Below are positions 1 through 11,879 of a stretch of DNA of 64,000 bases, one piece after another (within the stretch, counting starts at the first letter, position 1; the number at the start of each line of letters is the position of its first letter). This DNA comes from Albula goreensis (lineage: Eukaryota; Chordata; Actinopteri; Albuliformes; Albulidae). Location of the stretch: contig CM040746.1 of NCBI GenBank assembly GCA_022829145.1, forward strand, positions 11,220,184 through 11,284,183, given 5' to 3'. Position numbers and translations under genes: made by a program. A model generated the notes under the pieces. It was given only the letters and a program-made list of their open reading frames with translations, was not told where the DNA came from and made no database searches.

Positions 1-559
1 AAAATGGTCTCCACTGACCCCCCTCAGTTGTAAATCAGGTACACCTGAAACAGGCATTTTTACATTGAACAGAGCAGGTAAGCCAGCATGTGGGCTTCTG
101 AAAGGCCTAATTAGCCTGGCCTTGAGCCCAGGTGGATCAATTTGCAGAGATAAACTGCACAAAGGATATATGAATAAATACTATAATCATATCTTCATCC
201 CAGAATCTGGAATTCCGCCATCCCTTGGGTTCATGGGTAAACAAGACTCCCAGCTTATGGTTTACAGAGGCTTTCTGTACGGTTCAAACACTCCACCCAT
301 ACAGGAAATAAGCCATAAGTAGCTGCATTGTGTTGCCCTGAATGCTGGTCTAACCTGCCTGACTGTAAACAAGCGCTTTCACACGGCGTGTTGACATTAA
401 CCTTGAGCAAATCTCCATTCCTCACTTCTCCGCCCGTGCTGAGGAAGTCCCCACAGCACATGGTCGCACGCGATGACATCACTAACCTCAGTCTCTACAC
501 AGTGAGGCTGTCCACAGGCCCGCAGGCCACCAGAGAAAGGTAGAGCTGGGGACAATTTC
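1..559. other. n4bp3 intron, no exon seen
   Basis: This is intron downstream of the exon ending at 861. No coding exon with family similarity is present, so the C-terminal coiled-coil exon must lie further left. Confidence 0.5.
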
Positions 560-870
560 TAATGTGCGTGATGATGGCTCACCTGTGTGATTGTTCACTT
601 GGGTGATGGTTCTATGTGGCAGTTCACCTGCGGAAGGACTACTATGTGGATCACCTGCTTGGCTATGTGAAGAGCTTACCTGGTTATAACTCACCTGTGC
701 TATGTCATAAGTTCATTGATATGGAAGCTCACTTGTGTAATGGCTCACCTATGCAATAGTTTAACTATATGAGCTCACCTTAGGATCAGATTAATGGCTG
801 ACCTGTATCATAGCTTTGTAGGGTACATCACCTGTGAGATGGCTCTGTGCTATAGCTCACCTGTGCAATG
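560..870 (-). repeat. Degenerate array of the n4bp3 exon 3 donor junction
   Basis: On the minus strand CCATTGCACAG|GTGAGC, the end of the exon and start of the intron, recurs in decayed form about 12 times over 300 bp, at spacings of roughly 15-30 bp. Sites lie near 856 (real), 828, 798, 774, 744, 729, 691, 676, 649, 623, 595 and 578. Most keep CAGGTGA or AGGTGAGC. Confidence 0.7.
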
Positions 871-1466
871 GCCCCCTCGCTCTCGTCCAGGTTCCTTCTC
901 ATCTGCTTGAGCTCGTGCTCCTTCTCCAGCAGCCTGTCCTCCAGGTCACGCACCACGTCCTCCAGCGACTGTGACAGCTCATATGGAGGTGGAGCATCAC
1001 TGCCGTAGGCCTGGCGTCGGCCCCGCGCCGGCCCGCCACCTCCAGGGCCGGGGCAGGGGCAGGAGGCATCGGTGGAGCTGGAGGCTCGGTCCAGGGACCC
1101 GATGTGGTTTATGTGCCCCATGGAGGCGCTTATCTGCCCCAGGTGGGGGCGGAAAGGCGGCCGGTACGGGGGCAGGCTGTTCATGGAGTTGTGCCCGGAA
1201 TCTGACATGTTCTCCTCCTCCTGGCTCAGCCCCCGGCCTGGCGGCGGTTTGGCCACACCCCCTCCCGCGTGGCCATTACCATGGCGACAGGGCGAGGAAG
1301 AGGAGGAGGAAGTGGAGACAGCCGTGGACGCCACTTTGGCAAAGGACACCTGGAGGCCGTTGGAGAGCCCTGCCTCCAGGTCCTCGTTTTTGGATGGGTA
1401 GAGGTTCTGCATGGAGCTGAAGCCCTTCGGGGTGACCGGCTTGAAAGCAGAGGGCCTAAATCGAGA
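861..1466 (-). CDS. n4bp3: n4bp3 second coding exon (PPxY and start of coiled coil)
   Basis: The acceptor is TATCCAAAG ending at 1467, and the donor is CACAG|GTGAGC at 860. The 606 nt encode 202 residues in frame with the previous exon (K then SRFRPSAFKP). A Ser-rich and Gly/Pro-rich middle section is typical of the disordered part of this family. PPPYELSQS precedes a heptad-rich helix that ends ..ESEGAIAQ, where mammalian family members continue VLEERQ in the next exon. No such continuation is found in bases 1-860. The donor of this exon is the right-hand member of a degenerate tandem array (see 560-870). Confidence 0.85.
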
Positions 1467-4400
1467 CTTTGGATAGGGAACAAGAAAGAGGATTAATTTA
1501 TACATCACAAAGTAGTCTTAACCCACGCATTCAAATTCTGATTGACAATTAATTTTTCTGACATAGGCTGTTCGTAAGTGAATTGGTATCCCCCAGATTT
1601 CTGAGTGTTGATTTGATTATGTCTTGATGTTGATATTCTTTGCTGATAAGCCAACAGATACTTCTTCTGATGAATCATGATCTGTTGCAGGCAGGAGTCC
1701 AACTGGCCACTCACACCAAACCAATTACTCATCTAAGACATAATTCTGGCTAAAACTTACTGAAATAAATCAGATTGCTGGAGATTCATCGAACAAACTA
1801 ATTTCACTATCCAGACTATCCAGTTATCATGTATAAGTTACAGATAAATATATAAACTATAAATAAATAAATATATACATAAAAACTGTTCCAAGTCAAA
1901 TAGCGCATGGCCTTAGTAGAGGCTGTTGTGACTGTAGTACCCCCACTTTGCTTTGTAAAATCACACTGATAACTCTCCTTGCTCTATCTGTTATCTAATG
2001 GAATAACACGTCTTCACTGCATGCTGATTTCATGTTTCCTCTGTGCCAGTGTTTCACCTGCCTGGTGTCTACTGGCTCGTTATTTGTCTTTTTTTTTTTT
2101 TGTTTTAGTCAGGTGAAAGGAGCCTGGGGAGTGTGTAATTTGAATCGTGATATAGATGTGCAACAGCTGGGCTATTAAAAATATCATTGAGGCTTCACAT
2201 AAACATAATTAATAATCATAACTGCAATGGGAGGCCCATCATCAGCTCGTCCTGTGGGGAGATTTACTCACAGCTAGCCGATGAAGTGAATCAGGCATTA
2301 TAATGAAACACACTGCCAATTATGCTATCAAACGTGTTTTCATGTTTTGCCCGGTGTTTCAACCCAATGCGGTCTTCATCAGGTATGCTTTAGCCTTGTT
2401 ACTGGCAGTGTGCAGCTACCTTGTTTTATTGTTAAAGCTTCTTACTCAGCCCTAAGTTCAGTCTAAGGTAGCACTCCAGCAAACATGGGTGGGGCTACTG
2501 ACTGACAGGTCACTTTAGCCTCACACATGATGGGGTTCATGAAACCTCATTCTATCATTGTTATACAGAACAATACTTAGTTCTCTCCTACCGTTGCTCT
2601 CTGTGTACAAAGCCAGTCTCTATCCATGTCACAGGAATGTTAAAGGGGTACTCCGGTCAAAAAACACGATTTCATGATTTAATATGTTGGTCCTCAATGA
2701 TGTCATCGGATGTCATGTCACCTTCCCCCATTGTAGAGAAAAGATTTGGAAAATTTAGTGGAGACTGCAGTTCAGATAACAGACTCTTAAATATTGCAGC
2801 TTTTACTTGTGAAATACATAATTCCATAATTTCGGATTATTCTCCAATTCAAAAATCAACTCCATTCCATCTACCAGGGAGATCAGCTATTGAGCAATTG
2901 TCTTTTGCAAATATAGGTGTTTAATTTGGCTTTGACACATAAAATGTAGACCACCCATGTCATTCTGACTTTAAAAGAGAGCATCAAATTATGGCTTTTG
3001 GTTGGGAGTTCCCCTTTAATTAGACAGAACGAGTCCCATAGATCCTGCCCCGCGACAGGGAGTATGCCGTTCTACTCGAGCTGGGAACGGGACTACATCA
3101 GAGCGCTCGAGCAGTGTGAGGAATATTAATTTTTCTGCATATTTAATGCACAGGCCCTTGTGAGGAATGACACACTGCTCCGCTGAGATTGACGCTCCTT
3201 CTCTGTTCTGAGTTTACTCCATCCATTTCATCAGTGCATTAAGCCATAAAAAAACATGAAAAACAATTATGCGGCAACCATAAATCAGAGAAGGGGAATG
3301 AAAGCAGCCTCTTCCTGCATTTCCATAAAACAGCCGAGAGGAGGCCAGGAAAAACACTCATTTTTATAGATGCATCTGTTTATATAAAACAACTAGCAGA
3401 GCTCAACATTTTGAATAAACACATATAAATACAATATATATAAGTATTTCCTGTTTTTTCTCTTTATAACTACAGAAACCACCACCACTACTACTACAGC
3501 TACTAATACTAATAAAAATACTAATAATTTTTATGGTTGTTATTAATATTCAAGTTGTTAACACTCAATTCTGCATGTGAGTCAGGTCTGAGAAAGGATT
3601 CTCTTAATCAGCCAACAATTCCACACTAAAAACTACTCTTACTCTGTCTGATACACCCTGACTCTGAGATAATCTTAAAATGAGAGGATAAGAAACAGAC
3701 ACTGTTATTACAACCTGCCGTACTGTACTCTATGTCTACAATCCAGGTGTGACGTGTAGATCATGAACACGTATGGCCCAGCTGAGATAACTCAGTAAAA
3801 CAGTATGAATACGTTACCCTTGTTAACGGTATACCCTTGTTGATGCACATGGTTTAATGTAAAAATAGCCCCAATTAAAAGATGAAAAGATTTCCATCCC
3901 TTGTTTTATTAAGCTCAGTGTTTCTGTGTGTAAATAGGCCGTATGTAAATTCTCTGGTCGTGGCCCACATAATCTTTAGTGGGCCAGAGCGCTGACCCAT
4001 TTGGGTTTTCTGCAAGTGTTCCATGCTGTCATCGTGCACAGCTGTATCACAGTGTACGCTGTCATTGGCTACAATCATACTTTGAGATTGTCTTTAAACA
4101 GGCATGCCCAATCTGACAGCAGAAGGGTAGCTATGGGTGCAGACCCCTGTTTTAAAATGGGGTGAATGAGACAGACAAACACAGACCAGCTTCTCTTGAA
4201 CTTCTCCTAGTTTACATATGTATTTTGAGATAATCTTGAGACAGGCGTGTTGCGTCTGATAGATGTTCCAGTATGGGTTCAGGCTTTTGTTCCAGCCCAG
4301 CGCTGGAAACAACCAATGTGCGTAATAAACTAATCCTGGTCTTCAATCAAAGCCTTGATAAGGTAAGTTGAACAGCTCTGCGTTGGAACAAAAACCGACA

Positions 4401-5118
4401 CTCATAGCATCCCCTCTGGTACTAGATTGGGCATGCCTGTTTAAAAACAATCTCAAAGTATGATTGCAGACAATCACGGTGTACGTTGTGGGTCAGTGCT
4501 TTGGCCGTCAGCGCTTTGGCCGACTAAAGATTATGTGGGCTACGACCACAGGATGTAACTACAGTGTAATCACAGAGTGACACAGAGCTTTGAATAAAAT
4601 CCTTTAATGTAAAGTAAGTGATGGAAATGATGGACAAACACACAGGTGCTTCTCTGTACCTTCTCGTACTTGCCAGACATGGGCAAGGAGTTCTTTCCCA
4701 GTTCGAGGTCGTGTCCGTCCTTGTGGTAGACTTTGCTGTAGATGTTCTCCTCCTCACGGCCGTGCTCACGTTTGATGGAGGAGATGGAGGAGATGATGTG
4801 TTTCCCAGAGCCCTTGGGCTCCTTCCTGCTGATGTTCAGGTAGTTGAGGAGCTCGCGCTGCGTGAAGCCCTTTCTGAGCAGGCCGTCCTGCTGCCGGACA
4901 CTCTTCAGCCGCTCTGGAGTCACATCCGGCTTCTCCACCAAACTGCCTACACTTCCCATGGTACAGCGGGACGTGGGTGGGGCCTGGGGCTCGGCTCGGG
5001 CCGGGGCCCGGGGGAGGGCAGGGTAGGGGTCTCCGAAACGCTGGCTGGGGGTGCAGGTCACTGGCAGAGTCTGGGCTGTGGCCATGTGTCACACCGATCT
5101 GTGGCCCCACAGGGAATT
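861..5118 (-). CDS. n4bp3: N4BP3-like gene, 5' coding part (two coding exons; C-terminus off the left edge)
   Basis: Coding exons are 5118-4660 (ATG at 5085) and 1466-861, together 344 codons. N4BP3 is a NEDD4-binding coiled-coil protein of the LZTS/Fez1 family, found in vesicles and neurites. The product begins MATAQTLPV and has the family block MGSVGSLVEKPD, then DGLLRKGFTQRELLNYL, which fits N4BP3 better than LZTS1, 2 or 3. The second exon has RPSAFKPVTPKGFSSMQNL, then GHINHIGSLDRAS, a PPPY motif near residue 302 (the NEDD4 WW-domain ligand form) and the start of a coiled coil (LEDRLLEKEHELKQMRRNL). A second PPY lies near residue 241. The reading frame is continuous across the intron in phase 0. 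The remaining coiled coil must lie left of base 1. An LZTS paralogue is the main alternative. Confidence 0.85.
1467..2639. other. n4bp3 intron between coding exons, left part
   Basis: AT-rich sequence with no supported gene. Around 2335-2400 the minus strand contains CCTGATGAAGACCGCATTGG followed by GTTGAAACACCGGGC. This resembles the TGAAGAAG...GAAAC motif of some dispersed vertebrate repeats, but I cannot assign a family. Confidence 0.4.
2640..3019. mobile_element. Short non-autonomous DNA transposon (MITE) with TTAA target site
   Basis: The element is flanked by TTAA at 2640-2643 and 3016-3019. The left end AGGGGTACTCCGGTCAAAA and the right end (reverse complement AGGGGAACTCCCAACCAAAA) are inverted repeats of about 20 bp. 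A 380-bp element without a transposase frame on a TTAA target fits a Kolobok- or piggyBac-type MITE. Confidence 0.7.
3020..3890. other. n4bp3 intron, AT-rich, nothing recognised
   Basis: Includes a short CAC/CTA/AAT simple-sequence patch at 3478-3550. No gene or repeat boundary was found. Confidence 0.4.
3895..4605. repeat. Large palindromic (foldback) repeat beside the n4bp3 first coding exon
   Basis: The arms at about 3895-4112 and 4415-4605 are inverted copies. GGTCGTGGCCCACATAATCT on the left pairs with AGATTATGTGGGCTACGACC on the right. CAATCATACTTTGAGATTGT followed by CTTTAAACAGGCATGCCCAA pairs with the right arm at 4424-4465. The loop contains TTTTGTTCCAGCCCAGCGCT, recalling a common fish dispersed repeat. 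Arms are about 80% alike by eye. The right arm ends some 55 bases from the exon donor at 4660. Confidence 0.75.
4660..5118 (-). CDS. n4bp3: n4bp3 first coding exon
   Basis: The acceptor is a pyrimidine tract ending CTTCCCAG just before 5118. It is followed by 33 bases of 5' UTR and the ATG at 5085. Starting at MATA matches the N-terminus of mammalian N4BP3; the internal MGSVGSL methionine at codon 43 is the conserved block and could be a second start. The exon encodes 142 residues and ends in KYEK before the donor GTACAG at 4659, phase 0. The first ~42 residues are Pro/Ala-rich and poorly conserved. Confidence 0.85.
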
Positions 5119-5329
5119 CTGGGAAGGAGAAGAAATGACATCATTGTTACTCACAGGAAGTCTGCCGGACCAACTATAACGTCTCTTAGGAGGGATGTGT
5201 ATGAATCAGCTGACAGTCATATGAAGTGGTTATTTTTAGCCCAAAGAAAGACACAAAAACAGAAACAAAAGTGTAAAACTGAGTGATTACATTTCACACC
5301 CATTAAAAGAAAAATGTTGCACACAACAA

Positions 5330-5620
5330 ATGGCAGCATTTAGGGCAGTAACCTTCTCTATGAGATGGTGTCTCACAGAGGGTGGTAATGGTCTCTGGGT
5401 CAGTGTAAAAGGTGGAAACAGTCTCTAGGTAACGGTGTTCAGACTGGTAACTATCTCCCGGTAATGGTGCTCAGGTCAGTAATGGTATCGTAGGCAACAG
5501 TCTCTTGGTAACAGTCACCAGGTAGTGATGTTCTGGGTGTTAACTGTCCCTAGATGATGGCGCTCAGGGCGGTGAAAGTCTCTTGGCAACAGTCTCTATC
5601 GCTGCAGCCATCATTCCCTC
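5330..5620. repeat. Degenerate minisatellite upstream of n4bp3 first coding exon
   Basis: Units of about 30 bp around GGTAACAGTCTCTAGGTAACG are repeated roughly nine times with strong decay. Confidence 0.55.
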
Positions 5621-6620
5621 AGTCCATCTGCCTAATTTCAGCTCCAGAGTCCGTGTCGGTCATTTATTTATACTCTTTAATTCCTCCTCTCTATTTTTGC
5701 TTTCATTTTCCACACAGGCGACCTGATTAGTGGCCGGTCACAAGAGCTTCATTTTCACACTGTGACGAGGCTTTCCCTGTGGCAGCCTGCTCTTGCCCCA
5801 AGAACAACAAGCCAGTACATAGGAGCAGGATTTGACAACCGTCTGTCCGCACAGGACAGGCTACAACCGCAGTGTGAAAGCCTTCAACGCTCGCAGAAAG
5901 CAGCTCAGTCACAGAAATTTCATATGCACCACAGCACAATGGAAAACAGCAACTGTGTAATGGAGTCATTAAGATTTATGGGCCGTCAGCCCATTACATG
6001 TCAAATAAAAACCACATCTCAGTTTTTATGGTTTGGAGAAAATTCTTAAAATCACACAATGCTGAAGATGAGGTTTTTTCCAACACCATAGAGCAATGTA
6101 ACCAAATGTCATCCATCTTAATTCAGAAACAGGATGAGGCACCGTAGAATGCAACTCTCTACAAGACAAAAGTATCTGTAAAAGTAGAAAATACATCTTA
6201 AAAGCCAGTGAGGGCACTTACTGTAAACAAAATGAATTAATTTGTGTAATGCAGTTTTCATACCACACACAAGAGCAAAAATGATGGCAAAGGTTGGCAT
6301 GGCAGCTTTCCTGGCTGTTTGCCAAATTTAATTGAAGAAAAGGGTGAGGCAAAAAAAATTGTCTATAAGTCTAAAAACTGTCTTCAAAATCTTTAGAAGT
6401 CTAGAGGACATCATGTGAGCCAATGAAGGTCTTGTACAAACAAAATAATGAATTTCATTATTATCCTGGACATACGTGAGATGCTTGGGGGGGGGGTTGT
6501 CAGGGTGATGAGCAGAGATTGGCTGTTTGTAAGCACGTTATGTAACCCTCACTGTCGCACTCCTGATACAAATCCTAGTTCCCTGCTAACATGTCCTGCC
6601 TTGGAGGATTATGGGACAGA
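5621..6620. other. Gene-free stretch in the putative large n4bp3 intron
   Basis: No gene, RNA or clear repeat seen. Short open frames on both strands show no family resemblance. Confidence 0.4.
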
Positions 6621-6624
6621 AAGT

Positions 6625-6770
6625 GTGCAGCTACATAATGCTATGGCTAGGGAAGTTGGACTGCAGGATTGATCCCCAGGTTGGTCAGTACCATTATACT
6701 CTTAAATAAGGTAATTAACTTGAATTACGTTACCAAAAATCCTAATGTATAAATTTAGAGATAGTTTTTT
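6625..6770 (+). mobile_element. tRNA-derived SINE fragment
   Basis: GCAGGATTGATCCCCAGGTT (B-box-like) is followed by a body reading CAGTACCATTATACTCTTAA then ATAAGGTAATTAACTTGAAT. This is the usual fish SINE order of B box, GCACTGCC..TTGTACCC, and TACTTAACCTGAAT. Confidence 0.6.
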
Positions 6771-6978
6771 ATTTATTATTGTAATTTGCGTACTGAGTTG
6801 TGAAGGGAGGGGTAAATGTAGGGTAAATGTAATTTAAGGTACAGCTGAACTGTCCAAACAACCTGTGATGACATCATCAATCTGGGACACCTCCTCTTCA
6901 TTTAGATCTGTGGAGTGTCAGGGGGAGGCAGGCCAAGGCATCAGTGCAGACACTGTTACGATTCTGGCAGCCCCAAAG

Positions 6979-6979
6979 T

Positions 6980-7035
<56 letters not shown>
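6979..7035. repeat. (TG)n microsatellite
   Basis: About 27 TG units, broken only at the right end. Confidence 0.95.
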
Positions 7036-7037
<2 letters not shown>

Positions 7038-7099
7038 GGGGAAGTATGTGTGTCAAACTAGGGGGGTTCGGAGGAGCCAACCGTACCCTCTTTGCACTT

Positions 7100-7515
7100 T
7101 CCTCTCTGGGCGTTTCTCTCACTCCCTCTCTCCTTCTCTCCTTGGCGTCTGTACCCTTCACACTCCTCACACACTTCAACCCAGATAAAGCTCCTTCTCC
7201 TTCTTCCCTTCCCTCCCTCCCTCCCTCCCTTTCTCACTCTCTCTTGCCTGCAGCAGGGCCATCTGCCAGAACGGAGACCTTAATCCCGCTCAAATTCACA
7301 CACTCTGAGCCACGGGCGATAACACCACCTTCTCTCATCCTCTCTCTCTCTTTCACCTTCCTCCCTCCCTCTCTCTCACTTTCAATTGGAGTGATTTACT
7401 GGCATGACATATTCTACAATACATACTGCCAAACCACAGTCGTCATAACAATAATATTTCTGTGACAGTTCAAAGAAAATAATAACAACCCCCTTCCTCT
7501 TCACCTCCCTTTCAC

Positions 7516-7555
<40 letters not shown>

Positions 7556-7620
7556 TGTCTTTCTTTTACCTCTCCCCCCTTTCCCTCCCCTTTTCTCACT
7601 CTGTCTCTTCCCCCAGATCA
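7100..7620. repeat. Pyrimidine-rich microsatellite block
   Basis: CCCT runs at 7206-7230, CT/CCCT tracts at 7340-7380, and (CT)n at 7518-7551. The intervening 7379-7440 segment and 7665-7830 share a CAATT..TTTATTGGCATGACA-like theme seen in dispersed fish repeats. Confidence 0.7.
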
Positions 7621-7664
7621 AACCCAACTGCCAAGTCAAGCCTCCAGAGAGGTTAGTCAATCCT

Positions 7665-8397
7665 TGTCAATTCAATCAAGGTTTATTGGGAGGGCATCCA
7701 TACAAGTACTGCAAAATGCATACACAAGAAATGACAAGCATGACACAAAATAGATAACTTCCACCGTACTGACACACAAAAGTAGAGTGAAAATCGAAGC
7801 TTCAATAGTCAGGTCAATAATCAGAAAATGATTCAAAAAAGTTTTTGTTTTACAATAGTATGACTATAAAGTATTGGGGGACAGCAAGTACTCCTGTCAA
7901 TCCAGAGCCTAAAAAACTTGACTGCACAGCTCCGTCTGCACAGCTCAATCTGCGCAGCGTCAGATGCACAATTCACAGGAAAAGCGTTCAGTCAACATGG
8001 CTGTCAACAGGTCAGAGATTTCAACAAGGTTTAACTTGTGGGTGAAAAACATTCTGTCTGGCGCCGATGGTCTGGTCACATCATTGTTAGCTGATTTTTT
8101 TCTCTTTTTGGTGACCTGTGCTCCATGTTTGTGTTGTGTTAGGGAATTTGTCAGATGAACACAAATGCACATACTCCAGGGAATACAGACATTTATACAG
8201 AGTGTGGGCGAAAACAGCCAGTTGGGTCAGGATAAGAAAATAAATACTAAAATGTAATTAGCCGACGCCCGTGGTGATGTCAAGCAGTTATCCCGGTCCC
8301 TGGGGTTATTACTGTCACTGTAGTTACCAGGTAGGTGCAGACTGGCTTTGCACACACAATGTACGATGCCAGACTGATTCATTATAGCTTTTCCGTA
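7665..8397. other. Gene-free stretch
   Basis: Possible dispersed-repeat remnant at 7665-7830; nothing else recognised. Confidence 0.35.
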
Positions 8398-8945
8398 GAG
8401 CTGGAACCATGCTGGCTCAGTATACCCCATTTCCCATTTTAGAGCTGGAACCATGCTGGCTCAGTATACCCCATTTCCCATTTTAGAGCTGGAACCATGC
8501 TGGCTCAGTATACCCCATTTCCCATTTTAGAGCTGGAACCATGCTGGCTCAGTATACCCCATTTCCCATTTTAGAGCTGGAACCATGCTGGCTCAGTATA
8601 CCCCATTTTTTTCCCAGAGCTGGAACCATGCTGGCTCAGTATACCCCATTTCCCATTTTAGAGCTGGAACCATGCTGGCTCAGTATACCCCATTTCCCAT
8701 TTTAGAGCTGGAACCATGCTGGCTCAGTATACCCTATTTCCTAATTTAGAGCTGGAACCATGCTGGCTCAGTATACTCCATTCCTTATTTTACAGTTGGA
8801 ACCAGGCTGGCTCATTATACCCTTTTCCACTGTATAACTGGAACCAGGCTGGCTCATTAGAGCTGGACCATGCTATTCCATTCTCTATTTTACTGGAACC
8901 AGGCTGGCTCATTATACCCTTTTCCACTGTAGAGGTAGAAAGCTG
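8398..8945. repeat. 44-bp minisatellite
   Basis: The unit GAGCTGGAACCATGCTGGCT + CAGTATACCCCATTTCCCATTTTA is near-perfect for about eight copies to ~8800, then degrades over ~150 bp. The sharp contrast suggests recent expansion at the left end. Confidence 0.95.
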
Positions 8946-11159
8946 GAGAACTGTAGAGCTCAGAGTTCTTTTTCTTTTAAGTTCACAAGGCCAGTTCCCT
9001 AACTGTGATACTACACTACTGCCCACATACAATTCTGAAATCCCATACAATAAGAATTTTCATTGTCAAAAAAGGACAAGACAAGGGCCAGCATCCATTA
9101 TGACATCATAAGTATACAGCAACAGCCAGCATTTGCTCTGCCCCATGCAAGCCTACCTCCAGTACAACAGCATGAGAATCAACACTTTTGCTGTTTCTAT
9201 GGGAAATCTGTCATTTCTGTGGGGGAAAATAACAACACGAAGACAAGAAAGTGAGCAGGCAGACAGGAGATACTTTGTTTTGAGACGAGACTTGGCCTTC
9301 CTGGCAGAGAGGGGAAAGCCAAAACCCTAAAGTCTATGAATGAGGGCTTGTTGATGCTTTGTTGCTTTAAGGCATTGTGCGGGATGGGAATAAGCACTAT
9401 CCCATAACAGCTGTACAAAACAATAAAACAAAACACAAACCCTCTCCTCCTCTAGCTGCACAAGATGACTCTAGATACTACACAGTCAGCTCCTACACAC
9501 AGTTAGATCCTGTCGTGAAATTAGACCATGTGTTTGGATTTACCTTGAAATAGTGTAATTTCTTTCTTGTTTTTAAATAATTCAGCAAGAGAGTGAAGTT
9601 GGAGTTGACACAAAACTCAAGTGAGAACTGCATGTGGAAATTACCCAGCATGCACCACAGCCAGAGCTAACCCTGGAGGAGAAATGTGGGCATGGGGGAC
9701 AGCAATGAGGCTAAGTACTCCCACTAAGGGACTCTAGAGGCAATTACAGACACGAGCAGCGGGGAGAGACATTAACGCTAAATGGCGCACTTCAGTCTCA
9801 ACATCAAACACTCAACAACGCCTCTAATCACCAGGCTAAAAAACTGCATTTCCCATGGGGCCCTTGGACACGCGCAAAGTTGAGACAGAAAGAGGTGATG
9901 TGTCTGTCAGTCTTCTAGCTCAAATTGTGTTATTGTATCCCCCTCCCTTAAGCTCCACTCTCTATCCTCCCTGCGTTTTGATAGACTACTAATATTGCCA
10001 TTCCTTTGATATTTCTCCCTCCACCTACTTTCCACAAGCTCGGCCCTCTAACTTCCTGGCCCTCTGATTGGCTCTTGAAAAACCTGGTGACTCAGGACAA
10101 ACCAAGACTGGGCAATTTTCTTCATGCTAAACATGCTTTCTGGACAAGGCCTAAAGAAGCAGTGGTCTAAACACAGCGGAAGCCAGGAAACCATGGTTCC
10201 TTGTGCTTCAAATCCAACTTAGATCCAGACGCTGAGACAGCCTGCATTAGCTCTCCTCCTTTGTTTTTCTATCAAGGTTGGTAACCTTTCTGCTCAACCA
10301 ATGCTGTCACCTCACAAGATTAAAATTCTCCGCCCACATGGAAAACAAGATATAGCCTGGCATAGACCCACATCAGGCCCACAACATAACACAGTCTTCT
10401 GGCCCTTAAGTACTGAACTCCAGGACAGGTGTGTCTGAATCCTTGAGTATTCAATCAGTGTTTGGGTGTATTAGTATGAAACTTGAAGAAGTGACAAGCA
10501 TTCAGCATGTGTATACATGATATGCTGGCAGAGTCGTCAAGCAAGCAGAACTGAGTATTTATTCAGTCCTTGGTTTAAACATAAATAAACACACACACAT
10601 AGAAATGCTCGACAAGAAAACATAATATGAGAAATTTCATTTCAAATAAATGTTCTTTCTGGTGCCCACCGCTGTCCTACTAAGAGGAAGTAACAAAAAA
10701 ACAAAAAACAAAACAAGCATAAAGTCCTAGAAAACATAGCAGCCAATGGGCTTTGAAAACTTAGAACAGGTGTGTCAAAACACACCTAACCTCACACACT
10801 ATGAAACAATGTGTCCCTCTGTTTTTAGCACAGTTCTTTTCTGGGTTTCTAAGAGTCCTATTTTACCAGAATAATTTCCCATTTGGCCCCGTGTGCTGAA
10901 TGCAGGTCCATCCTTTCCAGAAAGTTACTTGGGAACCGAGCTTTGACACAAAACAGATGCCATTTTTCTTCTGACCACGTTTTTAATTTCCTAAAAACAA
11001 ATTCCTCTCAAACATTTCATCCAGTCTGAAGGGCTGGCAGGACAGACGCTATCGATCTGGTTTTCACTCTGAATTACAGCACGGCGAGCCGCAGCCTGTA
11101 GGATATAAAAGTGATAAATTTACGGCTGGAAATTGTGCAGCCTCTGCCAGGGCTGAAGA
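8946..11159. other. Gene-free stretch, 2.2 kb
   Basis: No exon, RNA or repeat could be supported. It lies within the putative first intron of n4bp3. Confidence 0.4.
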
Positions 11160-11705
11160 GGTTGCCCTGTCTGTAGCCTGTGTCTGTAGTTCTGCAGAGC
11201 ATTTTACTTTTTTCCATAGTTGTATTAAGCAGAGAACCCTGTCTGTAGTTTTATTGAGCAGTGCACCCCCGTCTGAAGCTGTGTCGGTATATTTCTGTAG
11301 TTGTGGAGAACAGTATATCCCTGTCTGAAGTTCTGTCTGTACTTCTGTAGAGCAATCTACCCCTGTTGCTTGTCTGTAACTGTACCTGTAACCCCTGTCT
11401 GTAGCTCTGTCTGTACCTGTCTACAGCTCTGCACTGCAGTATACCTCAGTCTCTGTAGTTCTGTCTGTACCTGACTGTAGTTCTGCAGTGGACTACACCC
11501 CTGTCTGTAGCTCTGCCTGCACCTGACTGTAGTTCTGCAGTCCTATACGTCCCTGTCTGTGGCTCTGTCTGTACCGGTCTATAGCTCTGCAGTGCAGTAC
11601 ACCTTTCTGTAGTTCTGTCTGTTCCTGTCTGTAGTTCTGCTGCGCAGTATACCCCTGTCTGTAGCTCTGTCTGTACTTCTGCACAGTGATGTACCCGTTG
11701 GTAGC
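11160..11705. repeat. Degenerate minisatellite, CTGTCTGTAG theme
   Basis: Repeated CTGTCTGTAGTTCTG / CTGTACCTGTCTGTAG / GCAGTGCAGTATACCCCTGT in units of about 55-60 bp, ten or so copies. Confidence 0.8.
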
Positions 11706-11879
11706 AAAGCTGCTCTATGTATCCAAGGTCAGGCTCAATGACAGCTGGAATGGGGCGAATCAGAGGGAGTTGTGGGTAAAAAGCTCTCTCGCGCGCTGAC
11801 TCAGCCTCTCAGCGTTTGAGGTGAACATGCCCGTCTCCCTGATGACTCCTCCATCATTCCTAACACCAGCTGGCAAATA

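Noticed and set aside
861-5118. LZTS1, LZTS2 or LZTS3 as the identity of the left gene
   Set aside because: DGLLRKGFTQRELLNYL, PPPYELS and the HINHIGSLDRAS block match N4BP3 and are absent or different in the LZTS proteins as I recall them. A tree with the full protein would settle it.
4618-5286. A 222-codon plus-strand open frame
   Set aside because: It is antisense to the first coding exon of n4bp3, whose splice borders and family match decide the strand.
6865-7465. Overlapping plus-strand frames near 7 kb rich in Cys-Val and Ser-Leu
   Set aside because: They are produced by the (TG)n tract and adjoining CT-rich repeats.
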